Positions 25,801-33,090 of a stretch of DNA of 64,000 nt are shown here, piece after piece. The notes under the pieces were generated by a model. That model had not been told where the DNA came from. It was given only the letters and a program-made list of their open reading frames with translations, and ran no database searches. Position numbers and translations under genes: made by a program. How positions within the stretch are numbered: position 1 is the first letter of the stretch; each line of letters begins with the position of its first letter. Origin of the DNA: Megaustenia siamemsis (lineage: Eukaryota; Mollusca; Gastropoda; Stylommatophora; Ariophantidae); assembly GCA_032433765.1 (NCBI GenBank), contig JAVIAB010000051.1:80312244-80376243 (forward strand), in the 5' to 3' direction.

Positions 25801-27984
25801 GGCCTCAAGATATCATAGTGTTTATCATTGGAGGATGTACATATGAAGAGGCTCTAGCTGTTCACAACTTTAACAGAACCATGCCTGGAGTTCGTATTGT
25901 TCTTGGAGGGACCACTATTCACAATTCTAAAAGGTAATTGAATGAAATATAGTAATAGCAAATACTAGAAGTACACTACAGGTGTGTGCGCACACTGTTT
26001 TATGTTATTTCTAACACATTTAATTTCAATGGTCATTGTTTTTCTTATTGTTCTTGAGTCTAGTGTCCATTAGTAGCAAGGCATTGGAATGATTGTTATA
26101 TATAAGTGTGTGTGTGAAAAATATATTGTGATGTCTCTTCTCATTATTAAAACACCAGAATTAATGAAGGGAATATATGTAGTAATGATGTCTCCAGTAA
26201 TTACTGAAACATCAGAAGTAATGTAAGAAATACATATTGCAGAAGATGTAAGTTAAAAAAAAGAAGTAAAGAGCCCTGCACACCACATGGTATATAGGGA
26301 ATGTGGTGTTTGTGCCCATATTTTAAAAATAATCTCCTTCAGCAAATTATTTTTGGGGTACCGGTAAAATGATTAGTATTATGCCTATACCGCTTTACAT
26401 TCCCATTTAAAAAAATCCTGTACCCATTTAAGGCCAAATGAACCTGGAAGCCGTTGATCAGGATCGAATCCGACCTCTTGTACTTATTAGTCCAATTCAG
26501 TAACCACTGAGCTATTGCGGCTCCCTTGAATACTGATAGCCCTATCATATATTCCTTTATCAAGTCTCCCAGTCTTCTAAATGTACCACTTGCAAGCCTT
26601 GCTCTTCATCATCAATGTGAGCTGCAGGAATGTCTTTGAGTTATATGAACATGTTGACATTTTTCAAGAACCTGGCAGTAGACAATGATCAATGGTTTAT
26701 ATACAGGTGCAGTTTGAAAATGGTTGGAGTAGAACTTCAGTCTGTGACTAATATAGACATAGACCAAGGTTTGTACAAGCTGTAGTGAAATAATTTAGGC
26801 ATTTTTACATTGTTCTTCCTATATTTACACTCAAGGCACAGTCATCTGCATGGAGAATCTCCTTACTGCTTTATACTTTAATAGTTCAATTGCATGGCTC
26901 CAGAAATCTAACTAGCATGACATAATGAAACTGTTTCACAATTCCAAAAGTTTCTGGCTATCTAAACTAATAGAAGTAGAATTAGCAAGTAATCATTTTA
27001 TGTTTTCAGTTTAGGAATCCAAACTGTCTTCTTTTGCTTTTGATCAAGCAATATTACCAACCAAAAACACTTAGGTAAGCTTGAAGAAAAAAGCACTCAT
27101 AATGCATATACTTTAACATGCGAGTATATTTTTCACACATGGCATTAATAGTATTAATATTATCGTCAGAACTGCATGTTGTGGACTCCCAGTTTGAATA
27201 TAAGAGAATTACCAAAAACTATTTTTTAAATTCTAGAGTTTTACTTATAAATATTAATGATGAAGTTACAACCTCTTTCTGATGGCCAGTCAGCTTTAAT
27301 TTTTTTCAAAATAAATCTCTTGTTATCACATACTTTGTTGATATCCTTTCCAAGTGATTGACCTTTTTCAATACTTCCATCTCATTCACTGTTTCAGTCT
27401 TGGTGTACTAAAAATATAAACAATGACATTATAAAGCAACTGACAATGAAGAAAGAATTATTGAATACAGTCCTAACAAGATAAATAGCAGGGAAAATAA
27501 AAAAAAGGCAGGCAAAGACTCAAATGGTATGACAATATGAGTGTAGCATCAAGACAAGGGGTATGACATTCCTTTGTGGTCAACCTTCTTTGGGAATGTG
27601 GCACATGATGATGACTAGAAGGAACTGTTGGTGAAGATTGAAAAAATGAACTAGGAAGATTCATGAAGACTGATTTGAAGAGTTTGCTGCATAATTGAAC
27701 ACTAACAGTTTTCTTTGCTGATTTGGTAATTAAGAAACAAGAGAGATGTATGAATATTAAACAGATAAATATATTTGATCAGGTAGCAATATAACTATGA
27801 AGATAATGAGTCTTGTAATGATTCTTTTCTCTTAGACATGCTGATAATTGTTCTGACATTGTTATTGCACATCGATTTAATTCCCCCCCCCCCCTTTTTT
27901 TTTTTAAGCTTCTTGCATGAAGTTTCCCTTGCTATCAACAGCCAGGCTTCAACAGGACAAGCACTGCGGCCATCAAGACCTTAG
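1686..27984 (+). CDS. VPS45: VPS45, Sec1/Munc18-family vacuolar protein sorting protein (3' ten exons; gene start outside window)
   Basis: Ten exons join in frame into about 419 codons that align end to end with my recollection of animal VPS45. Exons: 1686-1823, 4439-4549, 7916-8050, 12208-12318, 14331-14498, 15095-15253, 16585-16692, 21003-21124, 25802-25933, 27909-27984. Seen: family signatures such as [64 protein letters not shown] and [14 protein letters not shown], with GT-AG borders throughout. Known: VPS45 is a cytosolic SM protein that binds Tlg2/syntaxin-16-type SNAREs and controls fusion at trans-Golgi and early endosomes; the whole region belongs to the Sec1 domain. The human protein is about 570 residues, so roughly 150 N-terminal codons are missing upstream. 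No frameshift or internal stop was seen, so it is probably functional. The last ~20 codons diverge from vertebrates, as expected for this tail. Confidence 0.96.
1890..2370 (+). mobile_element. RTE-C fragment, old
   Basis: Diverged by many point changes and stops but colinear with the C-terminal part of RTE-C: acattcctgtatggtg, then a region matching [15 protein letters not shown], then GHVKRH-like sequence. It lies in the intron after exon a. No clear (GAT)n tail or TSD remains. Confidence 0.75.
3192..3881 (+). mobile_element. RTE-C insertion with 12-bp TSD
   Basis: A 690-bp 5'-truncated copy. It encodes the RTE C-terminal region: [53 protein letters not shown] and [12 protein letters not shown], with one in-frame stop near 3646-3648, and ends in tgatgatgatga. 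The TSD acataaaacaca is at 3180-3191 and 3882-3893. The ORF is nearly open, so the insertion is fairly recent. It lies in the intron after exon a. Confidence 0.92.
4439..4549 (+). CDS. VPS45: VPS45 exon b
   Basis: 111 nt, phase 0, 37 codons from [19 protein letters not shown] to DAVTPLLNQ. The acceptor is acttgcag and the donor gtagcc. It holds the conserved [15 protein letters not shown] stretch of SM proteins. Confidence 0.95.
4744..4849 (+). mobile_element. Old SINE1 copy, left half (split by RTE-B)
   Basis: The head agctgtggtagctcaattgt and the following ~100 bp match diverged SINE1. The right half resumes at 5373. An RTE-B insertion with a TSD separates them. Confidence 0.65.
4859..5363 (+). 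mobile_element. RTE-B insertion inside old SINE1, 9-bp TSD
   Basis: A 5'-truncated 505-bp copy. It reads in broken frames as [40 protein letters not shown], and [20 protein letters not shown] with [16 protein letters not shown]. The TSD ggtggctta is at 4850-4858 and 5364-5372. The (GAT)n tail is reduced to tgatgaggatgaa. Confidence 0.9.
5373..5470 (+). mobile_element. Old SINE1 copy, right half
   Basis: The stretch tagaaaaatatgggcactga matches the 3' body of the diverged SINE1 at 29.5 kb. It is continuous with the left half at 4744 once RTE-B is removed. Confidence 0.6.
5471..6005. other. Intronic sequence, nothing recognised
   Basis: Only short open frames on either strand and no match to the repeat families of this window. 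Confidence 0.5.
6010..6463 (+). mobile_element. RTE-A 3' fragment
   Basis: The C-terminal part of [24 protein letters not shown], then [20 protein letters not shown], ending in atgatgataatgatgat. It is 5'-truncated with several frame breaks and lies in the intron between exons b and c. Confidence 0.85.
7131..7422 (+). mobile_element. RTE-B 3' insertion, probable 8-bp TSD
   Basis: About 290 bp covering the RTE-B C-terminus, with the internal segment for LEYIVTTGK deleted, ending in tgatgatga. The sequence aagtgtat flanks it at 7123-7130 and 7423-7430. The left flank itself contains a duplicated gacataagtgtatgat-like motif, which makes that border less certain. Confidence 0.8.
7478..7765 (+). 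mobile_element. LINE-D 3' end with (ATAG)n tail
   Basis: C-terminal coding sequence ([20 protein letters not shown], then [19 protein letters not shown]) followed by ~110 bp of 3' UTR and the tail caatagatagatagatag. It lies about 150 bp upstream of VPS45 exon c. Confidence 0.85.
7916..8050 (+). CDS. VPS45: VPS45 exon c
   Basis: 135 nt, phase 0, 45 codons starting [11 protein letters not shown] and ending [10 protein letters not shown]. The acceptor tract before aatag is weak and not pyrimidine-rich. The donor gtgagt is strong. Confidence 0.94.
8325..8712. repeat. Diverged two-copy direct repeat, ~150 bp
   Basis: Segments near 8325-8480 and 8560-8712 share the order attagagagtgca/aaaagagagtgcc, cttcc..actcca, aacacaca, cggaaacggttt/cgaaaaccgtttt and actctctaaa-like blocks. 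It is intronic and no coding potential was recognised. Confidence 0.5.
8818..9110 (+). mobile_element. LINE-D 3' end
   Basis: Nearly identical in layout to the copy at 7478, ending in ggtcaatagaatagacaata. It is a second 5'-truncated insertion in the intron between exons c and d. Confidence 0.85.
9111..9565. other. Unrecognised intronic sequence with a short perfect hairpin
   Basis: Open frames under 100 codons on both strands look fortuitous. A perfect inverted repeat, ctagttggg/cccaactag, with a 7-nt loop lies at 9433-9457. Confidence 0.5.
9566..10012 (-). mobile_element. LINE-G 3' end
   Basis: On the minus strand it reads as a degraded LINE C-terminus: GCETW, then an [17 protein letters not shown] stretch, [16 protein letters not shown] residues, and [20 protein letters not shown] across frames. 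The tail is (GAA)n (plus-strand ttcttcttctac). Related copies are at 25.4 and 33.7 kb. Confidence 0.7.
10135..10790 (-). mobile_element. RTE-A copy with internal deletion and 8-bp TSD
   Basis: The TSD tagatatt is at 10127-10134 and 10791-10798. The 3' part (10135-10341) is the standard RTE-A C-terminus and (GAT)n tail. The 5' part (about 10342-10790) is not from the RT ORF; it shares ~220 bp with 55512-55726, next to another RTE-A copy. Because the TSD encloses both parts, they inserted as one unit: a 5' segment joined to the 3' end with most of the RT ORF missing. Confidence 0.8.
10799..11859. other. Intronic sequence, nothing recognised
   Basis: AT-rich, with no repeat of the families seen elsewhere and no frame longer than ~70 codons. 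Confidence 0.5.
11972..12040 (-). mobile_element. Short LINE-D fragment
   Basis: The reverse complement matches the LINE-D block ccctcatatgg through cagagaaacac. It is only ~70 bp, about 170 bp upstream of VPS45 exon d, and shows no tail. Confidence 0.65.
12208..12318 (+). CDS. VPS45: VPS45 exon d
   Basis: 111 nt, phase 0, 37 codons starting [20 protein letters not shown] and ending ESIADMK. The acceptor is atttcag and the donor gtaaca. The 45-bp minisatellite begins about 180 bp downstream of this donor. Confidence 0.95.
12497..13985. repeat. 45-bp minisatellite, ~32 units, in the intron between VPS45 exons d and e
   Basis: The 45-bp unit runs catctttgatgtgcagaagc, then tggtgtaatgttatattgaa, then agt(c/g)(c/t). 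Near the right end three units are enlarged to 60 bp by a duplicated atcttatatt(g/t)aaag. A marker variant (gtgcaggagcttgtttaatg) recurs at 12871 and 13141, exactly 270 bp apart, showing a six-unit higher-order duplication. Because 45 and 60 are multiples of 3, frames of more than 500 codons stay open on both strands. These are not genes. Confidence 0.97.
14331..14498 (+). CDS. VPS45: VPS45 exon e
   Basis: 168 nt, phase 0, 56 codons starting [20 protein letters not shown] and ending HGDHSALLQ. The acceptor ctttgtag follows a good pyrimidine tract; the donor is gtgaga. Confidence 0.96.
14499..15094. other. Shortest VPS45 intron in the window
   Basis: 596 bp, AT-rich, with no mobile element recognised. 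It is the only intron here without a recognisable repeat. Confidence 0.7.
15095..15253 (+). CDS. VPS45: VPS45 exon f
   Basis: 159 nt, phase 0, 53 codons starting [19 protein letters not shown] and ending GVSSEHRA. The acceptor is tttcag and the donor gtaagt. It contains the conserved [10 protein letters not shown] stretch. Confidence 0.95.
15254..16584. other. VPS45 intron between exons f and g, mostly unrecognised
   Basis: AT-rich with no clear repeat copy. A weak resemblance to sequence near 11.95 kb (ttattacttctca-like) occurs near 15510. Confidence 0.5.
16585..16692 (+). CDS. VPS45: VPS45 exon g
   Basis: 108 nt, phase 0, 36 codons from [19 protein letters not shown] to KRLLKGLK. The acceptor is ttctacag and the donor gttagc. 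A minus-strand fragment of the I-clade LINE begins only ~35 bp past the donor. Confidence 0.95.
16728..17240 (-). mobile_element. LINE-E (I-clade) RNase H/C-terminal fragment
   Basis: The reverse complement matches the 62.0-62.5 kb element: [20 protein letters not shown], then [27 protein letters not shown], and the terminal ggggatatgagtacctatgg. It has several stops and frameshifts. It starts ~35 bp after the exon g donor and is antisense to VPS45. Confidence 0.85.
17241..17970. other. Intronic sequence, nothing recognised
   Basis: AT-rich, with short open frames only. Confidence 0.5.
17972..18187 (+). mobile_element. RTE-A fragment, old
   Basis: A degraded copy of the segment for [20 protein letters not shown] and [17 protein letters not shown], ending near gttgtggcatgggaaacag. 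Neither (GAT)n tail nor TSD is visible. A weak minus-strand LINE-like stretch follows at 18195-18345. Confidence 0.75.
18680..18707 (-). ncRNA. Hammerhead-like core in PLE terminus (degenerate)
   Basis: On the minus strand it reads cagctgaaggcctacttggc then cgaaacgt: a CUGA-like box, a GGCC/GGCC stem II, then GAAAC. Known: Penelope-like elements carry hammerhead ribozyme motifs in their terminal repeats. Here the CUGAUGA box is shortened to CUGAAG, so cleavage is doubtful. Copies at 42.18 and 53.62 kb have the box but a weaker stem II. Confidence 0.4.
18713..19433 (+). pseudogene. PLE reverse transcriptase, C-terminal part, frameshifted
   Basis: The first frame runs [20 protein letters not shown] through [20 protein letters not shown] and meets stops at the point where the catalytic DD motif begins. 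The second frame continues [48 protein letters not shown] and the thumb region, stopping at 19433. The conserved AMGTxxxPxYAxLFM and FLDL..S......V..KPTD motifs identify PLE RT. It cannot make a complete enzyme. Confidence 0.9.
19462..19800 (+). CDS. PLE GIY-YIG endonuclease domain ORF
   Basis: The open frame contains [20 protein letters not shown], then [16 protein letters not shown] and [17 protein letters not shown]. The (I)IY-YVG pair, the CxxC preceding YVG, the downstream R, EH and the final E/N-containing helix fit the GIY-YIG fold of PLEs. It is separated from the RT part by a frameshift at 19433-19462 and so is a remnant domain rather than an independent gene. Confidence 0.9.
   Translation: MGCLIKEGFICVSRNIIYAIICKHCQMTYVGESGRRLSDRFCEHLRDVEQKTGSPVSAHFNSPGHSGKPDMQVTGIVSCHSSNRSLFALENHLIAQLGSLSPQGMNISLSYT
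20370..20635 (+). mobile_element. Old SINE1-related copy
   Basis: tRNA-like head with B-box-like gggttcaattccc, then gggttcacccatcctcttaa, ttttctgggaaataaag and the 3' part ccatgg-like/tatggtcaccaacactgtat. It is diverged from young SINE1 and resembles 53.96 kb, suggesting an older subfamily. Confidence 0.75.
20745..20842 (-). mobile_element. 98-bp RTE-C tail insertion with 11-bp TSD
   Basis: Only the last codons (GDGTR region) and (GAT)n tail of RTE-C, on the minus strand. The TSD attgggatatt is at 20734-20744 and 20843-20853. It is a severely 5'-truncated reverse-transcription product about 150 bp from the VPS45 exon h acceptor. Confidence 0.92.
21003..21124 (+). CDS. VPS45: VPS45 exon h
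   Basis: 122 nt, starting in phase 0 and ending after two bases of an Arg codon. It begins [20 protein letters not shown] and ends YLGTGQLKD. The acceptor is ttatcag and the donor gtaaca. A 98-bp LINE tail inserted about 150 bp upstream of the acceptor. Confidence 0.95.
21290..21632 (-). mobile_element. RTE-B 3' fragment
   Basis: On the minus strand: [20 protein letters not shown], then [20 protein letters not shown] and the GPGT end followed by a degraded (GAT)n. It is 5'-truncated. The right border near ttctgggtgaacccc may hold a few bases of another repeat. Confidence 0.85.
21950..22204 (+). mobile_element. SINE1, full length, 14-bp TSD
   Basis: A complete young-type copy. The tRNA-like head gggagccgcgatagctcagt has an A-box-like TAGCTCAGTGGTT and a B box GGTTCGATCCC. 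A ~180-bp unique body ends ttactttttt. The TSD atgtctctagttgg is at 21936-21949 and 22205-22218. It lies in the intron between exons h and i and gives the reference boundaries for SINE1. Confidence 0.95.
22219..22776. other. Intronic sequence, nothing recognised
   Basis: Very AT-rich, with no open frame of note. Confidence 0.5.
22777..23345 (-). repeat. Dispersed repeat J, copy 1
   Basis: The reverse complement of the unit seen at 45718, 51186 and 56822: blocks ggctgtgttcactttctgtg, atgatggggactacagttac and tcggatgatta. The left edge is the ggtcatggaaggccctg motif that also ends copies 3 and 4. Non-coding on both strands. Class unknown. Confidence 0.85.
23346..24039. other. Unrecognised, somewhat less AT-rich intronic sequence
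   Basis: It follows repeat J directly and could be more of the same element, since base composition stays similar to about 23.9 kb, but no second copy is available here to confirm that. Confidence 0.4.
24040..24310 (+). mobile_element. Probable SINE sharing the LINE-D 3' tail
   Basis: The last ~50 bp (gccctatgtgccgtctttgg, then ctcgaaaggacaatagatag) match the LINE-D 3' end gccctatgggctggctacgg/cttgaaaggtcaatagatag. The upstream ~220 bp show no LINE-D coding sequence. Known: many SINEs borrow the 3' tail of a partner LINE. That reading is inference. Confidence 0.5.
24311..25379. other. Unrecognised intronic sequence
   Basis: Open frames of 80-100 codons on both strands near 24.4-25.0 kb resemble no family I know. 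The slightly higher GC there suggests an old inserted element. Confidence 0.4.
25400..25690 (-). mobile_element. Old LINE-G fragment
   Basis: A diverged reverse complement of the LINE-G C-terminal region. Plus-strand blocks such as cttccccatcatcttctctg and gattgcaaaaaaaggtcct match the 9.6-9.8 kb copy. It lies just upstream of VPS45 exon i. Confidence 0.6.
25802..25933 (+). CDS. VPS45: VPS45 exon i
   Basis: 132 nt. The first G completes the split Arg codon, followed by [18 protein letters not shown] and [16 protein letters not shown]. It ends after AG of a split Ser codon. The acceptor is aatttag and the donor gtaatt. This is the most conserved block of the SM fold in the window. Confidence 0.96.
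26262..26525 (-). mobile_element. SINE1, diverged full-length copy
   Basis: The tail is at the left (aagtaaagagccctgcacac) and the head at the right (gagctattgcggctccc), with ggatcgaatcc for the B box. No clear TSD. It lies in the intron between exon i and the terminal exon. Confidence 0.88.
26526..27417. other. Intronic sequence, nothing recognised
   Basis: AT-rich without open frames of note. Confidence 0.5.
27418..27615 (+). mobile_element. Old RTE-C fragment
   Basis: Reads, with breaks, as [17 protein letters not shown] and then a degraded GHV/GRPR region, ending gtggcacatgatgatgac. Confidence 0.65.
27882..27908 (+). other. VPS45: Extreme homopolymeric polypyrimidine tract and 3' splice site of terminal exon
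   Basis: A run of about 12 C then about 11 T, then AAG, directly before the last VPS45 exon. Both homopolymers are slippage-prone, so their exact lengths are uncertain. Confidence 0.7.
27909..27984 (+). CDS. VPS45: VPS45 terminal exon with stop
   Basis: 76 nt. The first C completes the split Ser codon, then [17 protein letters not shown] and PSRP, then TAG at 27982-27984. Phase and the SFL.EV start match the end of vertebrate VPS45 (SFLEEVLASG). The acceptor follows an extreme C-run/T-run tract at 27882-27905. The tail is too divergent to confirm by similarity alone, so phase and position carry the call. Confidence 0.85.
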
Positions 27985-29334
27985 AATTCCATCAATTACT
28001 ATACCTCAGCCAGCTGCATTCTCCTAACTTTAGGCAAGAGTATAATCAGATTCTATTTTAATTGCCAGCACTACTATTTTCTGTATTTCAAATAAGATTA
28101 CTTTATTTTAGTGCAAACATTTTGTGGTTTTGGTCAGTTGCTAAATTAGGTCCTGCCGTTCTGAGATTTAGAAGGTAAATACAGTCAAATGTATCAAAAC
28201 TTTATAATGCTCATATGCAGCAATATGCATTAATACAAGTTAATGCATTAATGCTAAACAAAATATTTAATGCGTCAAAATTTGAAATTGTCTGATTTAT
28301 ATTCTCATAAAACAACAGGAAATTAAATGTAAAAAGCTGAACATTTAAGTTATGTGATGTATATCCATACAAGTTGATGACGAGATGTTTAAAAGTTTGA
28401 ATGTGATATGTATTCATGCTTAATGATTGGATCCATTATACATTTTGTCATGGGATTAATCTAACAGTAAATTATTTGAATGTGTCTCTTGTGATGACAT
28501 CAAATGTCATGTTATTTAATGCTCATAGAAGACATTTCCTCAAAATCATTCCTTTAAATAACTAAACCAGTCCACATTTAAAAAAACTGGCTGGGCTCAA
28601 TGGCAATGCTTGTCTCTAGGAGGTCTACTCTGATGAAATTCTGCTTCATCTTTGTGCCAAGGCTCATGGGTTTAAAAGGTAATGAAATAATGGCTATCTT
28701 GCTAGTTTGTCTTATGTTGAGTGCAGAAGGGCAATGGTCCCTGATGACATTTTGGAATTCCCTCAGGGAAACATGACCAAAAACTTAATAAAAACTACTC
28801 TGGATCCACAACTAAGAACATACTGCACAAATAGTATGTTATGGTGGGAGATGCCAGGTGGACTGCTAAGCAGGAAGTCAAAGAGCACAATTCTGATGTT
28901 GTTAGTCGCTGCAAGCTGAAAGATATACTTTGGAGGAGATCTGAAAACTTATGAACTTGTTCGATGTGCAATGAGGATGACTCATGAACTGAACTAAACT
29001 AAATTATACTAAACACTTCAAGTAATAATTCTATAATTAATTTTTTTTCATTTGTTCAATGGACATCAATCAAAATTATATATCCCTCTAAAATTAACAT
29101 GCTAAGACTAAATTTGCACTGGAATAAAGATTGCAGTTCATTCACGAAAATTAATTAATCTTATAAAGTCAGTTAATTTAATTCATTATTATGATGAGAA
29201 AAGTATGTTAATGTAAAACTTTGCTGAAGAACATTTTTTTAACATTAACAGAATATGAAGTTGCTGTAAATACGCCACTATACTTTATGTAAACTGACAA
29301 TAAAACAGTGCTGTGAAAGTGTGATGGGGTGAGG
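27985..29334. other. VPS45 3' UTR and intergenic sequence
   Basis: AT-rich. It contains AATAAA at 28787 and 29123. An open, exon-like stretch at ~28620-28677 (VYSDEILLHLCAKAHGFK followed by gtaatg) is noted separately. No gene recognised. Confidence 0.5.
28787..28792 (+). promoter_or_regulatory. Candidate polyadenylation signal AATAAA for VPS45
   Basis: First canonical AATAAA after the VPS45 stop, about 800 bp downstream. A second lies at 29123-29128. Which one is used, if either, cannot be told from sequence. Confidence 0.3.
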
Positions 29335-29560
29335 AAGGAGAGAGGGCAGTTTTCTCCCAAGTAAACTGGACTACTAAGGTTGAGTTCAATCCCAGTCAAC
29401 AGCTTCAAGGTTCATCAAACCAGAAATGGCTGCTAATCTTTTCTGGGGAAGTAAGATGGCCTGCTGACCACATTACCTATAAAATGTGCCACCTGTCTTA
29501 GAAAAATATGGGCACTAACTTCATACTCCCCATACACCTTAAAGTGTGGAGGGAATCTCC
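29335..29560 (+). mobile_element. Old SINE1-related copy, head degraded
   Basis: Matches SINE1 from the region gtaaactggactactaaggt to the 3' end aaagtgtggagggaatct. The A-box part is missing or unrecognisable. Confidence 0.7.
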
Positions 29561-30168
29561 TCTCTCCCAACTACTCTTGGTCTGTCTCTGGCAGCTCTGT
29601 TGACATTTTTGGTTTGTTTTCAGTAAAATATCTTCATGGTAAGAGTTACGTTGCACTGTTATGTTAGGCATGTAGCCTAGTGCATCCAATTTCAACATGT
29701 TTGTGTCTAGCCATGTCCAACTTGCGTGATCCCTTGGTAGCATTGCTACTACCATGCATACCTCCTCTATAACGGTGATGTAGACACATCAGAGGAGCAA
29801 ATTTGTACAAGTACTCTGCTGGTAAAGTTTTATTGCATAACCTAATTTTATAGTAGAACATATTGTGTTATAATGTTGTATGGTGTCAGATCTGATCAGT
29901 TATGGCTGAAGACATCAGAGCTGGTTCATGCCAGTTTTCAGTAAAGTAAATTGGACTTCACAAGTCACCATGCAGTAACCATTTTTGTCTGTTAATAATG
30001 TAAATGCATTGCGATTAATGTTATTTTGTTTGCTTAAATGTCCAGGTATGAATGATGAGCATATATTTATGAGCTTTTTATTATTTTTTTTATGCATATA
30101 ATTTTTCTCTTTCATTTTGTGATTCCTATTTTAGTTAATGTCTGATTCTGAGTTGTCAGTGGTCAGTA

Positions 30169-30425
30169 AAAAAGTAAAGTAAAGTACTCCCGTCATGCCA
30201 AGTGGTGTATAGGGAATATGGTGTTAGTGACCATACATTTTACAGACCTTTGACACGATTTTTGGAGTAATGTGGTCAGTATTATGCCAATGCCGCTTTA
30301 CTTTCCCAGAAAAAAATCCGGTACACATTAAAGGCTAGGTGAACCGGAAGCCGTCGGTTGGGTCGAACCCTACCTCTTGTCCTTTGTAGTCCAGTTCACT
30401 AACCACTGAGCTATTACGGCTCCCC
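30169..30425 (-). mobile_element. SINE1, full length, 14-bp TSD
   Basis: TSD gtcagtggtcagta at 30155-30168 and gtcagtgatcagta at 30426-30439 (13 of 14). The tail aagtaaagtaaagtactccc is at the left and the head ctattacggctcccc at the right. Confidence 0.93.
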
Positions 30426-31229
30426 GTCAGTGATCAGTACTTGTGCTTTATTTCTATCAAAAGTAAAAGTCAGAGTAAGTCATGTTAGTGATAATAAGAG
30501 CTCTTGCTATGGACAAAATGTGTGTCACACACATGACATACATAGTGAGACAATATTTGATGAAGCCAGATTTTAGCAATTAAGAAATACTTGCTTGGCG
30601 ATTTGATGGTTGTTGCTGTATTGGTAACAAATTCAAACTTTCCATATATTTTTTAGGTAAAACTTACACTTAACCGAGGAAAACCCATACATATGGAGAA
30701 AAAATAACATGCATGTCAAGTTTAAGTTTTTATTTATAATAGTAACAATAATTATAGTTTGCTTGAAGTAAGTTTCGACTGGACACCACATCAGACATCA
30801 TCAAATTTCTTTCAAATTTCACAGTTATATCTAATTAAATTAGTGCTAAATTTAATCATCTTTTTTTTTTAAAAAAAATATCTGGCAAATTACTTATTAA
30901 ATAATGAAAAATGCAGAGCTAGTGACAGAAGCAAGCAATTTGGCTATCAATTAATATAGCTTGTGTCATCATGCTTTGTTATCAAGCAGAGAAATTTTAA
31001 ATTAACTAATGTCTGTCTGGATGCAACATGATTGGTAGATTGGTATTCTATTACAGTGTTCTCCTTTTTTTTCCTTTTTTTTTCTTTTGCAAAAATGTGA
31101 ACATTATTGTCTGTAGTGAGTTATATTGCAGTCTAATTTGTAAAGAATTGATTGATGTGACTGCCAAACAGGAAAACAAAATGTTTATTATTTTGAAGAT
31201 TTACTCAAGCTACTCAATCCAACTATAAA

Positions 31230-31486
31230 AAGTAAAAGTAAAGAGCCCCATCACGCCAAGTGGCATATAGGGAATATGGTGTTAGTGACCATAAATTTTA
31301 CAGACCTTCAGCACATGATTTTTTTGGGTAATGTGGTCGGTATTATGCCCGTGCCGCTTTGCTTTCTCAGAAAAAAATCCAGTACCCATTTAAGGCTGGG
31401 CGAACCCGGAAGCCATCGGTTGGGATCGAACCCTACCCTTGTCCCTTGTAGTCCAGTTCACTAACCACTGAGTTATTGCGGCTCCC
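31230..31486 (-). mobile_element. SINE1, full length, 14-bp TSD
   Basis: The perfect TSD aatccaactataaa is at 31216-31229 and 31487-31500. The B-box complement gggatcgaacccta is readable. Confidence 0.95.
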
Positions 31487-31500
31487 AATCCAACTATAAA

Positions 31501-32035
31501 GGATGTTATATCTCCAGTTCTTTCCATTATTCTTATATTCGTCTGTTACTACTTATCGTTTATTTTCTTATATTTATTTAGATATTGTTCATGGCCTTTC
31601 AGTAAAATCTTTTCAGAATTATTTTTGTCTCCTCCAGGACCATTTTCAGTTAAACAATTGACAAGTTAAATCACTTTGGTCCTGTCTAATATAAACCAAC
31701 ATATCTTATTGCATGTTTTTCCTTCATCATTTCAATTCACTGTTCAGTTACTCCTATGCAATTTGGGGTAGTAACTCACCTTAAAACCATGGAAAGTATC
31801 CTTTGTTATGTCTTTTGTAATTAGTTGTATGTTCTAACCATATATGTCTTGCCTGCTTGGTCATGTTGTTTATATATGCCCAAATTTTTCTTGTGCTGAA
31901 CCAGTTTCACTTTAAGATTTGTGGCAATAAAACTGAATTGGTTACTGGAAGTGAATGAAAGTGTTTGGTAGTTTCAGCACATCAACAAATAAAACCTAAT
32001 GTTTTAATTTCACTACCCTTTTCAAGAATATTATT
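31501..32035. other. Intergenic, nothing recognised
   Basis: AT-rich with no repeat match. Confidence 0.5.
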
Positions 32036-32180
32036 AGCAGTAACTCAGTAGAGCGTTAGTCACACAGTCATTAAAAAAAGGGGTACCTTAGGTTTTTTCT
32101 GGGAAAATAAAATCAGCACTTGCATAGTACTGACAACTGTATCAAAAATTGTACCAATAGTAAAAGAAATATGAACACTA
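32036..32180 (+). mobile_element. Old SINE1 fragment
   Basis: The head-like agtaactcagtagagcgtta and body ttttttctgggaaaataaa are present. The middle (B box to gggttcaccc) is deleted. Confidence 0.55.
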
Positions 32181-32864
32181 AAGCAAGACTCAAGGTTTGG
32201 CAAATTTATTTCCTCTTACTCTTTTCTTACATTTAATTATTAATTTTTAAATTTCACAATTCCTAAAATGCAGAAAAGGATAAAGAATGATAACTGTAGC
32301 CTGTTAAAAGCAAGATTCAAAATAAAGACGAGCAGCTCAAAAGTTAATTTTCTAGCTTGGTTGAAGTCACAAATAATGATTCAAGTCAGAAATAATCTCC
32401 AAAATGTCTCTCTTATTGATTTTTACTGACTGAAACAGAACAAATTGGACTGGCTTTTTAATATAATAATATTTAGCTGTGGAAGATCATTTGCTAGACA
32501 CTGGAACAGTTATCAACAATGATGTGCTCATTGACATCATCAGTTTGGTTGACAGTGTTGAGGTAAACATAATAACCTGGTAAGGTTATTGTGCCTAACC
32601 AGTCAGCAGCTGGAAGTACAAATCATTATGTACTAACATCATATGCTGAATGCAACTGTTAACTAGTGGGATTGGTTAGAACGCAGTAATATTACCTTTA
32701 ACAATTAACAACATTTTATACATATTTCTTGGTTGTGTTTACTTCAGTGACAATTACAACCAAGCCTTACTCCAAATAATCTTAAGATCAACTAGTTTCT
32801 GTATCACAGTCATGTGTAGTGTTCCCATTAATCCCTCTTCCTTCTCACTTACGATAACTAAGGT

Positions 32865-33090
32865 AGCTTAGTGGTTGGTGAACTGGATTACATAGAACAG
32901 AGGGATGGGTTCTTTCCTTATCAATGACTTCCAGGTTCACCCAGCCTGTTACTGGATTCTGTAATGTTGGCTCTAGTGTAATACAAACTATTTCACCCAA
33001 AAAATTATGTCCCTAAGTCTATAAAAAAATATGAAGTACTACTTCCATATTTCTTATTAACCTCACATGGCATTGTATGGGTTTTTTCTT
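32865..33090 (+). mobile_element. Old SINE1 copy
   Basis: The head taaggtagcttagtggttgg, ccaggttcacccagcc, and the 3' part to acctcacatggcattgtatg all align to SINE1 with many substitutions. Confidence 0.7.
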
